From contig NZ_KI421504.1 in NCBI RefSeq assembly GCF_000473165.1, forward strand, positions 62,001 to 126,000: a DNA stretch of 64,000 bases. The letters are read 5' to 3'. The position numbers and the translations under genes were made by a program. The notes beneath the pieces were generated by a model. That model did no database searches, was not told the origin of the DNA, and saw only the letters and a list, made by a program, of their open reading frames with translations. Source of the DNA: Leisingera aquimarina DSM 24565 (GTDB taxonomy: Bacteria; Pseudomonadota; Alphaproteobacteria; Rhodobacterales; Rhodobacteraceae). Positions 47,497 to 56,066 of the stretch are shown here, piece after piece (the first letter of the stretch is position 1; the number at the start of each line of letters is the position of its first letter).

Positions 47497-48246
47497 TCAG
47501 GCCCGTTGCTCAACCTCGCCCGGGTCAAACCCGGCTTCCCGCATCAGATCATCCGACCGGCTTTCTACCCGCATCTCCAGCTGCGCCATAAAGTCGTCGC
47601 GGCTGATCCCCGGCTGCATCGGTTCCAGGAACTCCACCACCGCGAGGCCCGGCTTGCGGTAAATGCCGCTGCGCGGCCAGAACACGCCGACATTGGTGGC
47701 CGCCGGAATACAGGGCTGGTTCAGCCCCTCATACAGCACCGCAGTGCCGATCTTGTAGGGCTTGCGGGCGCCGGGGGCCACGCGGGTGCCTTGGGAATAG
47801 ATGATCAACTGGCCCGGCTCGCGGTTTTGCGCGGCGACATCCTTGACCATCTTGGCAATGGCCGCGCCGCGCCGGCCGCGGTTGACCGGCACGCAGCCCA
47901 GACGCTTTGCATAAACCCCGATCACCGGCGTCCACATCAGTTCCCGTTTCATGATGAAACGGGCCGAGGGCACCGCGTTGAAAATGATCAGGATGTCCAG
48001 GAAACTTTGATGCTTGGCGGCGACAATCACCTCATCAGAGGGCACCTGGCCACGGACTTCGGTCTTAATGCCAACCATCCAGCGCGCGGTCCACAGGACC
48101 CAGCGCGCATAAGACTTACAGGCCGTGCGCGCGCCTTTAGGAGAGACCGCGGCCCAGGGGGCAAACAGCAATCCAAGCACCAGCATTGACAGATACATCT
48201 GCAGCAGGAAGACAGCTGAACGCAGCCATTGAACCGGGTTTTTCAC
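47497..48246 (-). CDS. plsC: 1-acyl-sn-glycerol-3-phosphate acyltransferase
   Basis: 249 residues. It acylates lysophosphatidic acid to phosphatidic acid at the cytoplasmic membrane. An N-terminal membrane helix (LQMYLSMLVLGLLFAPWAAV) precedes the catalytic motif KHQSFLD (HX4D, about residues 78-84) and the substrate motif YSQGTRVAPG (about 150), a variant of the usual FPEGTR. Its start overlaps the ftsX stop by 4 bases, so it is expressed with ftsEX. Confidence 0.93.
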   Translation of the reverse strand: MKNPVQWLRSAVFLLQMYLSMLVLGLLFAPWAAVSPKGARTACKSYARWVLWTARWMVGIKTEVRGQVPSDEVIVAAKHQSFLDILIIFNAVPSARFIMKRELMWTPVIGVYAKRLGCVPVNRGRRGAAIAKMVKDVAAQNREPGQLIIYSQGTRVAPGARKPYKIGTAVLYEGLNQPCIPAATNVGVFWPRSGIYRKPGLAVVEFLEPMQPGISRDDFMAQLEMRVESRSDDLMREAGFDPGEVEQRA

Positions 48247-49142
48247 GACAGAGCTCCCAAACGTTTGGTGGCGGCACGGGTGGTGGCGGCAAAGGCCACC
48301 AGCGCGCCCAGTACCGGGATCACCAGCGGTACCAGCCAGCCCCAGCCCTGAAAGCCGAGACCGGTCAGGAAGCCGCCCTCATCCGAGGCTTCCGGCATCA
48401 GCCAGACACCAATCATGCCAAGGGCTACCCCCGCTGCAGCGCCGCTCAAGGCGCGCAGTGTAAAGCGGCGTATAAAAGCCTGGGCGATGTAGCTGTCCAG
48501 CGCGCCGACCAGCCGCAGAACCTCGATCACCTGCGCATTAGCAGCAAGGGCCGCATTGGCGGCAAGGGTGATCATTGCAGCCGTTGCGCCGCCGATCAGC
48601 AGGATCGACACCCAGGCCAGCTTGCGCAGCGACCGGGCTGCGTCGACCAGCGGCGCGCGCCAGCGGGTGTGGTCATCCAGAGCCGCACCCGGCACTTCGG
48701 CCTGCAGCCGCAGACGCAGCCCCGCGGCGTCATATCCGGGATCGTCGCCTGTAACTTCGATCAGCTGCGGCAGCGGCAGGCTGCCGACCGGCAGGCTGGA
48801 ACCGAACCACGGCGCCAGCAGGGTTGCCTGTTCCTCGCCCGACAGCGCGCGGGCGGTCGCCACGCCCGGTGTCTGGCGCAGGATTTCCAGTGCCGCCTCG
48901 GTCTGTGCCGCGCGCTGCTCTGCCGGGGCGTTGATGCGCAGGGTTGCCGCCCGCGCCAGTTCCGAAGCCCATTGGTCTGCCAGCCGCCCGGAGGCCATCG
49001 ACAGCGCCAGCGCAAAAACCGCAAGAAAGGCCATCGCGCCGGAGACAAATAATGTCAGATGGGCGGTAAAACCGCTGGGCGGCACCACCCGGTTGGCCTG
49101 GGTATCGCCCAGGATCAGTTTGCGCAGTTTGCCCTCGGTCAT
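48243..49142 (-). CDS. ftsX: cell division protein FtsX (ABC-type permease subunit)
   Basis: 299 residues with four membrane helices: TLFVSGAMAFLAVFALALSMASG near the N-terminus, AWVSILLIGGATAAMITLAANAAL, LSGAAAGVALGMIGVWLM and WLVPLVIPVLGALVAFAATTRAA. A periplasmic loop of about 120 residues lies after the first. With FtsE it regulates peptidoglycan hydrolases at the septum. It overlaps both neighbours by 4 bases (ftsE upstream, plsC downstream). Confidence 0.9.
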   Translation of the reverse strand: MTEGKLRKLILGDTQANRVVPPSGFTAHLTLFVSGAMAFLAVFALALSMASGRLADQWASELARAATLRINAPAEQRAAQTEAALEILRQTPGVATARALSGEEQATLLAPWFGSSLPVGSLPLPQLIEVTGDDPGYDAAGLRLRLQAEVPGAALDDHTRWRAPLVDAARSLRKLAWVSILLIGGATAAMITLAANAALAANAQVIEVLRLVGALDSYIAQAFIRRFTLRALSGAAAGVALGMIGVWLMPEASDEGGFLTGLGFQGWGWLVPLVIPVLGALVAFAATTRAATKRLGALS

Positions 49143-49816
49143 AGGTCCGCCCCCGCAAGCTGCAATTGCCGGTTGGAGATGCGCAACACCCGCGCCTGCA
49201 CTTGGTTCTTGGCGGCCCGGATCAGCGACAGATCATGGGTCGCCACCAGAATGGTCTTGCCCATCCGATTCAGCTCCAGCAGCAGCTGCAGCAGCCGTTG
49301 CGACATTTCCCAGTCCACGTTGCCCGTCGGCTCATCCGCGATAATCACATCCGGCGACAGGATGACTGAGCGGGCCAGCGCCGCCCGCTGCCGTTCGCCG
49401 CCCGACAATTCCGGCGGCAGCGCATGGGCGCGCTCGGACAGGCCGACCCAATTCAGCAGCTCCCGCAGGTTGGGTTCCTCATGCGTCAGCTCCCGCCCGG
49501 AGACCAGCAGCGGCAGGGCGATGTTCTCTATCACCGGTAAATGATCCAGGAACCGGCAATCCTGGTGCACAACCCCAACGCGGCGGCGCAGATGGGCCAT
49601 CTGGTCACGGTCCAGACCCTTCACATCCATATTAAAGGCCCGCACCCGGCCGGAGGTCGGCATCAGCGCGCCATAGCAGAGTTTCAAGAGCGTTGTCTTG
49701 CCTGCGCCGGATGGGCCGGTCAAGAAATGAAAAGAGCCTGGCGCCAGCTGCACTGACACCGCATCCAGCAGCTCGCCGCCGCCGTAATTATAGCTCACAT
49801 TCTCCAGCTCGATCAC
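49139..49816 (-). CDS. ftsE: cell division ATP-binding protein FtsE
   Basis: 225 residues. The ABC ATPase motifs are complete: Walker A GPSGAGKTTLLKLC (about residues 36-49), signature LSGGERQRAALARS (about 137-150), Walker B VIIADEPTGNVDW (about 156-168) and switch His ATHDLS. It drives FtsX at the division site. It is the first gene of ftsE-ftsX-plsC and is divergent from the zinc-ribbon gene at 50036. Confidence 0.95.
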   Translation of the reverse strand: MIELENVSYNYGGGELLDAVSVQLAPGSFHFLTGPSGAGKTTLLKLCYGALMPTSGRVRAFNMDVKGLDRDQMAHLRRRVGVVHQDCRFLDHLPVIENIALPLLVSGRELTHEEPNLRELLNWVGLSERAHALPPELSGGERQRAALARSVILSPDVIIADEPTGNVDWEMSQRLLQLLLELNRMGKTILVATHDLSLIRAAKNQVQARVLRISNRQLQLAGADL

Positions 49817-50035
49817 TGCTGCCCCCTGAACGCGCCTTTTTTGGCTGTTAGCGCCCGGCTGTTTTGCCCCATGGGGCCGGCAGTTTCAATGGGGCTCTGT
49901 TGCCGGGAAACCCCCGCCGCCGCCGGGCTGAGGCAGCTACGGCAATTGACTCTTTCACCGGACCGCCAGGCCGCATATAATCCCTTGAAAAACAACCTGC
50001 CGCCTGCCGGCCGGCGGGATGGTGCCGAGGAGAGC

Positions 50036-50980
50036 ATGATGCGCCTGACCTGCCCGAATTGTGCAGCCCAGTACGAAGTGCCCGAGGATGTGATCCCAGA
50101 CGAAGGCCGGGATGTGCAGTGTTCCAATTGCGGCCAGACCTGGTTTCAGGCGGCTGCGGGGGCTGTTGCAGCACGTGCTGCCGAGGTCGAAACACCCGAC
50201 GCGGCTGAAATCGAAACTGCACCTTCGCCAGCGGCAGAAGACATCCCTGAGCCGGACATGCCGAAGGACGTCCCTGCTGGAACCCCGGACGCCCCCCCAG
50301 GCGCTGCCTCCGCGCCGCAAGGCCTGCCAGAACCCGCAGCTGGACCGCGAGAGAGCAGCGAGGACGTTGATCCGGACGGCCAGCCTGACGCTGACGAAAC
50401 CGGGGGCGCTGACGACGAACTCGCGGCGGCAACAGCGCCGCAGCGAACACGTGCCCTGGATCCCGCCTTGTCCGATATCCTGCGCGAAGAAGCCGAACGC
50501 GAAGCCTCATTGCGGGCGGCAGAGGGACACAGCCTGGAAACGCAACCTGATTTGGGGCTGGAGGACGCCGCAACACCCGAGGACGAGGCCGCCCGCCGCA
50601 GCCGCCAAGCCCGCGACAGGATGGCCCGAATCCGTGGCGAAGACCCGCGCCAGCTAGCCGCTGCTGAAACCGGTTCGCGCAAGGAATTGCTGCCAGATAT
50701 CGAGGAAATCAATTCGACTTTGCGCTCTGCAGGCAGTGCAGCCCCTGCACCGCAGGCGGCCTCGGAAGAGCCGCCGGTGCAGCGCAAAAGCAGCTTCGCC
50801 CGCGGGTTTTCGCTGTCGGTGATTGCCGCGCTGGTGCTGGTCATGGTTTATGACAACGCGCCGCTGATCTCGGAAAAACTGCCGCAGGCGGATCCGGCAC
50901 TCAGCAGCTATGTCGGTTGGGTGGATCAGGCGCGGTTCTGGCTGGATGGCCAGATCAGATCCCTTACCAGCGCCCAGTAG
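50036..50980 (+). CDS. MJ0042-type zinc-ribbon membrane protein divergent from ftsE
   Basis: 314 residues from ATG 50036 (a second ATG follows directly), with GAGGAG just upstream. An N-terminal zinc ribbon (RLTCPNCAAQYEVPED...VQCSNCGQTWFQ) has two CxxC pairs. A long acidic, Ala/Pro/Glu-rich disordered region follows (about residues 40-240), then one membrane helix (FSLSVIAALVLVMVYDNAP, about 265-283) and a short tail. The frame extends upstream to 49841 but only with unlike sequence. The layout is common in Rhodobacterales; function is unknown, with a link to cell division suggested only by its neighbour. Confidence 0.8.
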   Translation: MMRLTCPNCAAQYEVPEDVIPDEGRDVQCSNCGQTWFQAAAGAVAARAAEVETPDAAEIETAPSPAAEDIPEPDMPKDVPAGTPDAPPGAASAPQGLPEPAAGPRESSEDVDPDGQPDADETGGADDELAAATAPQRTRALDPALSDILREEAEREASLRAAEGHSLETQPDLGLEDAATPEDEAARRSRQARDRMARIRGEDPRQLAAAETGSRKELLPDIEEINSTLRSAGSAAPAPQAASEEPPVQRKSSFARGFSLSVIAALVLVMVYDNAPLISEKLPQADPALSSYVGWVDQARFWLDGQIRSLTSAQ

Positions 50981-51045
50981 CACCATCCCGGCTCCATCCA
51001 TTGTCCTGAAGTTTCAGATATCCGGTTGCCGCTGGCAGCCGGGCT

Positions 51046-53661
51046 TCAGAACCTGTCCAGCAGCCGTTGAAGGTAATTGCGCTCCCGCTCGCTGCGTTCA
51101 CGCTCTCCTGCCCGGCGGCGGATATCCTCCAGCAGATTCCAGGCGCGGCGGTAGGCATTGCCGTCTCCCACCTTCCCGCCATCATCTACCGATCCGTTGC
51201 TGCGGCCCAGCGGGTCCAGCCGCTCGCCCCGTGCCGTGGCCGAAGGCTGCCCCTGGCCATTGCGCTGGCTGTCTTCGCGCTGCGCCAGCGCTTCGCCCAG
51301 GTTGCGCATGCCTTCGCGCAGCGCTTCCATGGCCTCTGACTGCTGATCAATTGCTTCGGCCATATCACCGCCGCGCAGCGCATCTTCTGCGCCCTCCATC
51401 GCCCGGCCGGCCCGGTCCAGCGCTTCGCGGGCGGCATCGCCGGCCTCGCCATCCAGATAGGGCAACCCCTCCTGCTGGCGCTGCAATTGCCGGCGCAGGG
51501 CCTGCTGGCGATCTGCAAGCGAACCGCCCGCACCCTGCTGCTCGCGGCCATCGGGGCCGGAACCTTCGGGATTGCGGCTGTTGGCACCATCGCTGCCCTG
51601 CCCGTCCTGGCCGCTGTCGCCGCCCTGCCCGCCCTGATGGCTCTGGCCGCGGCCCAGACCGCCGTCACGTCCTTCGTTGCCCTGGCTCTCGCCGCTGCGG
51701 GCTCCGGGATTGAACTGTTCCTGCAGGTCACGGAATGCCTGATCCGACAGCCCTTGCTGTTCCCGCAGGGTTTCCCCCAACCCCTCCATCGCCTCCCGGC
51801 CCTCGTTGCTGCCTTGCCCCTGCTGAGAGCGGGTCATCTGCATATTTTCCATCATTTCCTGAAACTCGCGCAGCGCCTGCTCGGCTTCGGCCATACGGCC
51901 TTGCTCCATCAGCTCCTGAATACGGTCCATCATCGCCTGCAGGTCATCCTGGCTGAGGGTCATCATATCCTCGGGCATCTCGCCCGGCTCCATCACCTCG
52001 CCATTCGCCTCTGCCTGCCGGCTCAGCTGGCGCATATAGTCCTGGGTCGCCTCGCGCAGCTCCTGCATCAATTGGGCGATTTCCTGATCGCTGGCGCCAT
52101 CGCGCATGGCCTGGCTCAGCCGCTCCTGCGCCCGCTGCATCCGCTCCAGCGCGTCGCCCACGTCGCCCTCTTCCAGCTGGATCGCAAGATCCCAAAGCGC
52201 CGCAGTGATTTCTGCTTGCTGCAGCTCCGCGAGGCTGCCCTGCACAGTATAGCTTTCCAATCGCCGCAGGATGGTGCGCAGCCGCAGGTAATCGCCATAG
52301 TCGCGGAACAGGCCTTCGGGGCGGTGCGACAGGGTGCGCAGGATCTGCGCCACCCGCGGCGCATTGGCGCGCGCCCACAACAAATCCCGGCGCTGTTCGA
52401 TCACCGCAGCCGCCAGCGGATCAAAGAAACGGCGGGTGACAAGTTCGGTGCCAAAGCCGGCAGCCGCCGCGGACTGCCCGGCCTCATCCACCGCCGAGAA
52501 CGTGAACACCACCGGCAGGTTGGCCCAAGGGTGCCGGGCAAAATCCTCGATCAGCTTTTCAGTGAACTCCTTGCGCGAACCGGACAGCGGCAGCGGCAGG
52601 TCCAGCACCAGCGCCTCACGCGGGTCGGGGTCTGCGGCCAGCCCGTGGCGGCGCTCTACTGCAGCCAGGTCCAGTGCAATCCGGACCTGGCCCGCGGCGA
52701 CGCCATAGTCATCGCGGGCCGCAAAGGCCAGCGTCGTATAGCCGTCGTTCTCCAGCTCCGGCTGGCCGGCAACCGCCACCTTGGGCGCATGGTCCGGGAC
52801 CACCTTCACCTGCCAGCTGCGTCCGCCGGGGCCATCGATTGAGACGGAGCCGCTGCGAGTAACGTCGAATTCGATCGCATCGTCCAAGTCCGGCGGCAGT
52901 TCTGCGCTTTGTCCTGTGACGCTCTGCGACAGATTGAGCGCCCCCGCCTCGCCGTAAAACCGCAGCGTGACGCGGCTGCCTTCCGGCAGTTTCAAGATGC
53001 CCCCGGCCTGATCGTTCAGATACAGAACCGGCAGGCGGGTATAGGCAGGCGGCTCTGCCCAGCCTTCCCAGGCCGGACCGTTGAGGGCGGCTGTGCCATC
53101 CGCTCCCAGCTCCTTGATCGAAACTGCTTGCCAGATCGACCCGAACAACAGCGCCACCGCCAGAAACAGCCCCGCAACGTATCGCAGCGCATAAGGGTCC
53201 GCTGCGGCAACGTTCAGATCCGGTGCAGGCGCCCGCGCCCGTGCCGCGGCCTCAGCCATCCGGCGCTGATGCGCGTTCCACAAGGCGATCGATGCGGCAT
53301 CCTCTGCCCCGACGGCCTGGGTGTCCAGCATCGCTGAAACCGGCCGCCCCGGCAGGGTTTCGTCCAGACGTGCCAAAGCCTCGCCCCGGGCGGGCCAGCG
53401 GAACCCCCAGACACCCCAGCCTGCGGCAGCTGCGGCAGCCACAACAATAACGATTGCACCGGTCCAAACCGCTGTTTCCGGCAGCAGCAGATGCAGACCG
53501 AGCATCAGCGCCGCCTGCGCCGCCATCAGCACCGAGGCCAGCGGCCAGAAGGCCCGCATCGCGCGTTCGGCCACAAGTCCGGACTGCGTCAGCAGCACAG
53601 GCCAGCGCAGGCGCTTCAGGACCGGATCAGCCTGCCGGTCATCTCGGCGGAACAGGGACAT
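51046..53661 (-). CDS. TIGR02302/DUF4175 family large membrane protein
   Basis: 871 residues. Two membrane helices near the N-terminus (ASVLMAAQAALMLGLHLLL and GAIVIVVAAAAAAGWGVWGF) and another near 155-175 precede a periplasmic-like beta region (about 190-430). A long helical part follows, rich in Gln, Met, Glu and Gly (LAELQQAEITAALWDLAIQLEEGDVG, then QGQGSNEGREAMEG and Gly/Gln/Asn-rich repeats at about 650-730). This matches the alphaproteobacterial family TIGR02302, of unknown function. It lies 37 bases downstream of lysA and is probably cotranscribed with it. Confidence 0.85.
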   Translation of the reverse strand: MSLFRRDDRQADPVLKRLRWPVLLTQSGLVAERAMRAFWPLASVLMAAQAALMLGLHLLLPETAVWTGAIVIVVAAAAAAGWGVWGFRWPARGEALARLDETLPGRPVSAMLDTQAVGAEDAASIALWNAHQRRMAEAAARARAPAPDLNVAAADPYALRYVAGLFLAVALLFGSIWQAVSIKELGADGTAALNGPAWEGWAEPPAYTRLPVLYLNDQAGGILKLPEGSRVTLRFYGEAGALNLSQSVTGQSAELPPDLDDAIEFDVTRSGSVSIDGPGGRSWQVKVVPDHAPKVAVAGQPELENDGYTTLAFAARDDYGVAAGQVRIALDLAAVERRHGLAADPDPREALVLDLPLPLSGSRKEFTEKLIEDFARHPWANLPVVFTFSAVDEAGQSAAAAGFGTELVTRRFFDPLAAAVIEQRRDLLWARANAPRVAQILRTLSHRPEGLFRDYGDYLRLRTILRRLESYTVQGSLAELQQAEITAALWDLAIQLEEGDVGDALERMQRAQERLSQAMRDGASDQEIAQLMQELREATQDYMRQLSRQAEANGEVMEPGEMPEDMMTLSQDDLQAMMDRIQELMEQGRMAEAEQALREFQEMMENMQMTRSQQGQGSNEGREAMEGLGETLREQQGLSDQAFRDLQEQFNPGARSGESQGNEGRDGGLGRGQSHQGGQGGDSGQDGQGSDGANSRNPEGSGPDGREQQGAGGSLADRQQALRRQLQRQQEGLPYLDGEAGDAAREALDRAGRAMEGAEDALRGGDMAEAIDQQSEAMEALREGMRNLGEALAQREDSQRNGQGQPSATARGERLDPLGRSNGSVDDGGKVGDGNAYRRAWNLLEDIRRRAGERERSERERNYLQRLLDRF

Positions 53662-53698
53662 ACGGGCCTCACGATCTGATGGCCCGCGCCGGATCGCG

Positions 53699-54964
53699 TC
53701 AGAGCCACTCCGGAATGGTATCGCGGTTTATCATCTCTTCATAGTCCGGCCGCCGGCGAATAACCGTAAATTGATCCCCATGCACAAGCACTTCGGGGAT
53801 CAAAGGCCGCGAGTTATACTCGCTGGCCATCACCGCGCCATAGGCACCGGCGCTGCGGAAGGAGACCAGATCCCCCGCCGCCAGCGGCGCCAGATCGCGC
53901 TGCTTGGCAAAGGTGTCGCCGGTCTCACAGACCGGGCCGACGATGTCATAGGGCTGGCTCTCAACACCTGGCGCAGGCTCCTGCACTGGCACGATATCGT
54001 GATGCGCCTCATACATCGCCGGGCGGATCAGATCGTTCATCGCCGCATCCAGGATCAGGAAATCACGGCCCTCGCCCGATTTCACATAGATCACCTTGGA
54101 CACCAGCTGGCCCGCATTGCCAGCAATCAGCCGCCCCGGCTCGATCTCGATTTCGCAGCCCAGATGACCCAGCGTCTCCTTGACCATCTTGCCGTATTCC
54201 ACCGGCAAGGGCGGCGCGGTGTTGGAACGCTCGTAAGGAATGCCCAGACCGCCGCCCAGATCCAGACGGCGGATATCATGGCCTTCGCCGCGCAGGATCT
54301 CGGTCAGCTCCGCCACCTTTTGGTAGGCCAGCCGGAACGGCTCCAGGTCGGTCAGCTGCGAGCCGATATGGACGTCGATCCCCACCACGTCCAGCCCGGG
54401 CAGGGCCGCGGCGCGGGCATAGACCTCACGCGCGCGGGCAATCGGGATACCGAATTTGTTCTCGGATTTACCGGTGGCGATCTTGGCGTGGGTCTTGGCG
54501 TCCACATCCGGGTTCACCCGGATGGTGACCGGCGCCACGGTGCCCAGCTCCTGCGCCACGGCGCTGATCACTTCTATCTCTGGTTCGGATTCGACGTTGA
54601 ACTGGCGGATGCCACCGCTCAGCGCCACGCGGATTTCCTCTGCTGTCTTGCCGACGCCGGAAAAGACGATCTTGTCTCCCGGGACCCCTGCCGCCTTGGC
54701 GCGCAGGTATTCGCCCTGGCTCACCACATCCATGCCCGCGCCGGCCTGCGCCAGGGTCCTGAGGATCGCCTGGTTGGACGCCGCCTTCATCGCATAGCAG
54801 ACCAGGTGTTCAGTGCCCTCAAGCGCCTCGTCGAACAGCCGGAAGTGGCGCAGCAGAGTGGCGGTCGAGTAGACGTAAAACGGAGTGCCCACCGCCGCGG
54901 CGATCTCGGAGATGGGAACGTCTTCGGCGAAAAGCGCGCCGTCGCGGTAGAGAAAATGATCCAT
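53699..54964 (-). CDS. lysA: diaminopimelate decarboxylase
   Basis: 421 residues. It makes lysine from meso-diaminopimelate, the last step of lysine synthesis. It is a fold-III PLP enzyme: CYAMKAASNQAILRTLAQAG (Schiff-base Lys about residue 60), HIGSQLTDLEPF (about 199), LDLGGGLGIPY (about 234), EPGRLIAGNAGQLV (about 278) and GPVCETGDTFAKQR with the catalytic Cys (about 346). CETGD separates it from ornithine decarboxylase (CDSAD) at 21971. The small lipoprotein genes and argH lie upstream on the same strand. Confidence 0.96.
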   Translation of the reverse strand: MDHFLYRDGALFAEDVPISEIAAAVGTPFYVYSTATLLRHFRLFDEALEGTEHLVCYAMKAASNQAILRTLAQAGAGMDVVSQGEYLRAKAAGVPGDKIVFSGVGKTAEEIRVALSGGIRQFNVESEPEIEVISAVAQELGTVAPVTIRVNPDVDAKTHAKIATGKSENKFGIPIARAREVYARAAALPGLDVVGIDVHIGSQLTDLEPFRLAYQKVAELTEILRGEGHDIRRLDLGGGLGIPYERSNTAPPLPVEYGKMVKETLGHLGCEIEIEPGRLIAGNAGQLVSKVIYVKSGEGRDFLILDAAMNDLIRPAMYEAHHDIVPVQEPAPGVESQPYDIVGPVCETGDTFAKQRDLAPLAAGDLVSFRSAGAYGAVMASEYNSRPLIPEVLVHGDQFTVIRRRPDYEEMINRDTIPEWL

Positions 54965-55609
54965 GTGCCGCGTTTAGGGCAAAAGGGGCAGATGGATCAA
55001 ATGATTCCGCCCGGGCCGCGGCCGAAACAAAGCAGCGCTCCCGCCCACCGCAGACGCATCAAAGATGCGCCCGCGCCGGTTGGGCCGGGCGCCGCGCTAG
55101 CGCGGCGGGGCCGTCTTGCTCCACTGGCCGGTCGAGGGCCGCAAAACGGCGGTACCGGAAGACCTCCCTGCCAGCCCCGCCATGACCCGGCTAGCGTCCC
55201 GGGCTGGGCCAGCGGCAGGTTTCGAGTATTTGAAAAAAGATGAAACGCGAGTCCGCCTCTTCATCGTTCTCAAAATACTCACTGCGCAACCGCAGCACCG
55301 GGATGCAACGCCAAGGCGTTGCGCATCCGGCGCGCGCTTGCCTCACCGCATTTTAAACCCGCTCTGCCATGATCCTGCTTGATCGCGATCGCCACCGGGC
55401 CTGGCATCCCCGGCATTATGGAACAGGGCTCTTTGGCGAGGGCACGCAGAGACAACGTTTAGAATGCGGGAGGAACCTCCCGTCCCGCCTCCGCCTCTTG
55501 GAGCCGCCGCCATTCCTAACCACTGAAGTTCAGCGCATCAGATACAGAACGGACAGCAGCAGACAGCAACCGGACGGGGCGCAAGCCCGGGCTGCAGAAT
55601 ACTGCATTT
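54965..55609. other. 645-base region without a gene upstream of lysA
   Basis: No credible coding frame. It contains the dispersed repeat at 55038-55105, the short palindrome GCCGCGCTAGCGCGGC within it, and an imperfect long hairpin with arms near GAGTATTTG (about 55217) and CAAAATACTC (about 55272). The lysA promoter should lie near 54970-55020. I see no recognisable operator or riboswitch. Confidence 0.6.
55038..55105. repeat. dispersed intergenic repeat, copy 2 (minus orientation)
   Basis: Reads CTCCCGCCCACC, then GACGCATCAAAGATGCGCC, then CCGGTTGGGCC and a GCGC-rich end. Its reverse complement gives the same ordered blocks as 9274-9336. Confidence 0.65.
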
Positions 55610-55762
55610 CTAAAAAGTATGGGACACCCCGACCCGCCCATATCCGGACACCGAGACACCGGTTTCGGCAGGTTCATGTTTTTGCGGCGGATTGGCCGCC
55701 GGCGCGGCGGCATCGCAGGCCGCAAGGCCAAAGAGGGCCAGAAAAACAACGGCAGCTTTCAT
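55610..55762 (-). CDS. tiny lipoprotein (50 residues) between lysA and argH
   Basis: MKAAVVFLALFGLAACDAAA is a clear lipoprotein signal with lipobox LAAC. The mature part is about 35 residues, Pro- and Gly-rich (AANPPQKHEPAETG, then VSVSGYGRVGVSHTF). TTGGGGAT lies about 7 bases upstream of the start. Function unknown. It resembles the next gene in form (short lipoprotein ending in a Gly/Val/Ser-rich beta segment). A terminator separates the two. Confidence 0.72.
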   Translation of the reverse strand: MKAAVVFLALFGLAACDAAAPAANPPQKHEPAETGVSVSGYGRVGVSHTF

Positions 55763-55777
55763 CGCAATATCCCCAAG

Positions 55778-55808
55778 TAAAAACCGCCCCGGCAGCTTGC
55801 AGAGGCGG
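55778..55808 (-). terminator. terminator between the two tiny lipoprotein genes
   Basis: On the minus strand CCGCC (55804-55808) pairs with GGCGG (55784-55788) around a long G+C-rich loop, followed by TTTTTA. The stem is short but the T run is clear. Confidence 0.55.
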
Positions 55809-55853
55809 CTCCGAAGTGGTGTTTCAACACTGGAGCGTCAAGGGCGCAGGCGT

Positions 55854-56030
55854 CTAGAACCCCAGGAAGACGCTGACCGGCCCCTTATGCAGCCCGACAG
55901 CGCCGCCCACGTGGACCCCGCTGTCACCGATGCCGACACCGGCGTTCAGTGTCGGCTGCACCGGCTCGCCGTCCACGCCGCAGGCGGTGAGAACCGCCAG
56001 CCCGAACAAAGCAAAACCCAAATTACGCAT
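55854..56030 (-). CDS. tiny lipoprotein (58 residues) downstream of argH
   Basis: MRNLGFALFGLAVLTACGVD is a lipoprotein signal with lipobox LTAC. The mature part (GEPVQPTLNAGVGIGDSG, then VHVGGAVGLHKGPVSVFLGF) is Gly/Val-rich with alternating residues, as in short beta hairpins. AGGAGG lies about 7 bases before the start. It starts 36 bases after the argH stop, so it is probably in the argH transcript. A short lipoprotein after argH is frequent in Rhodobacterales from memory. Confidence 0.78.
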   Translation of the reverse strand: MRNLGFALFGLAVLTACGVDGEPVQPTLNAGVGIGDSGVHVGGAVGLHKGPVSVFLGF

Positions 56031-56066
56031 GTTCAGCCTCCTTGCTGCTGCCCAGCCCCTGCGGTC

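Noticed and set aside
53321-55243. Long plus-strand frame opposite lysA and the TIGR02302 gene
   Set aside because: Shadow of lysA; no start signal and no recognisable domain.
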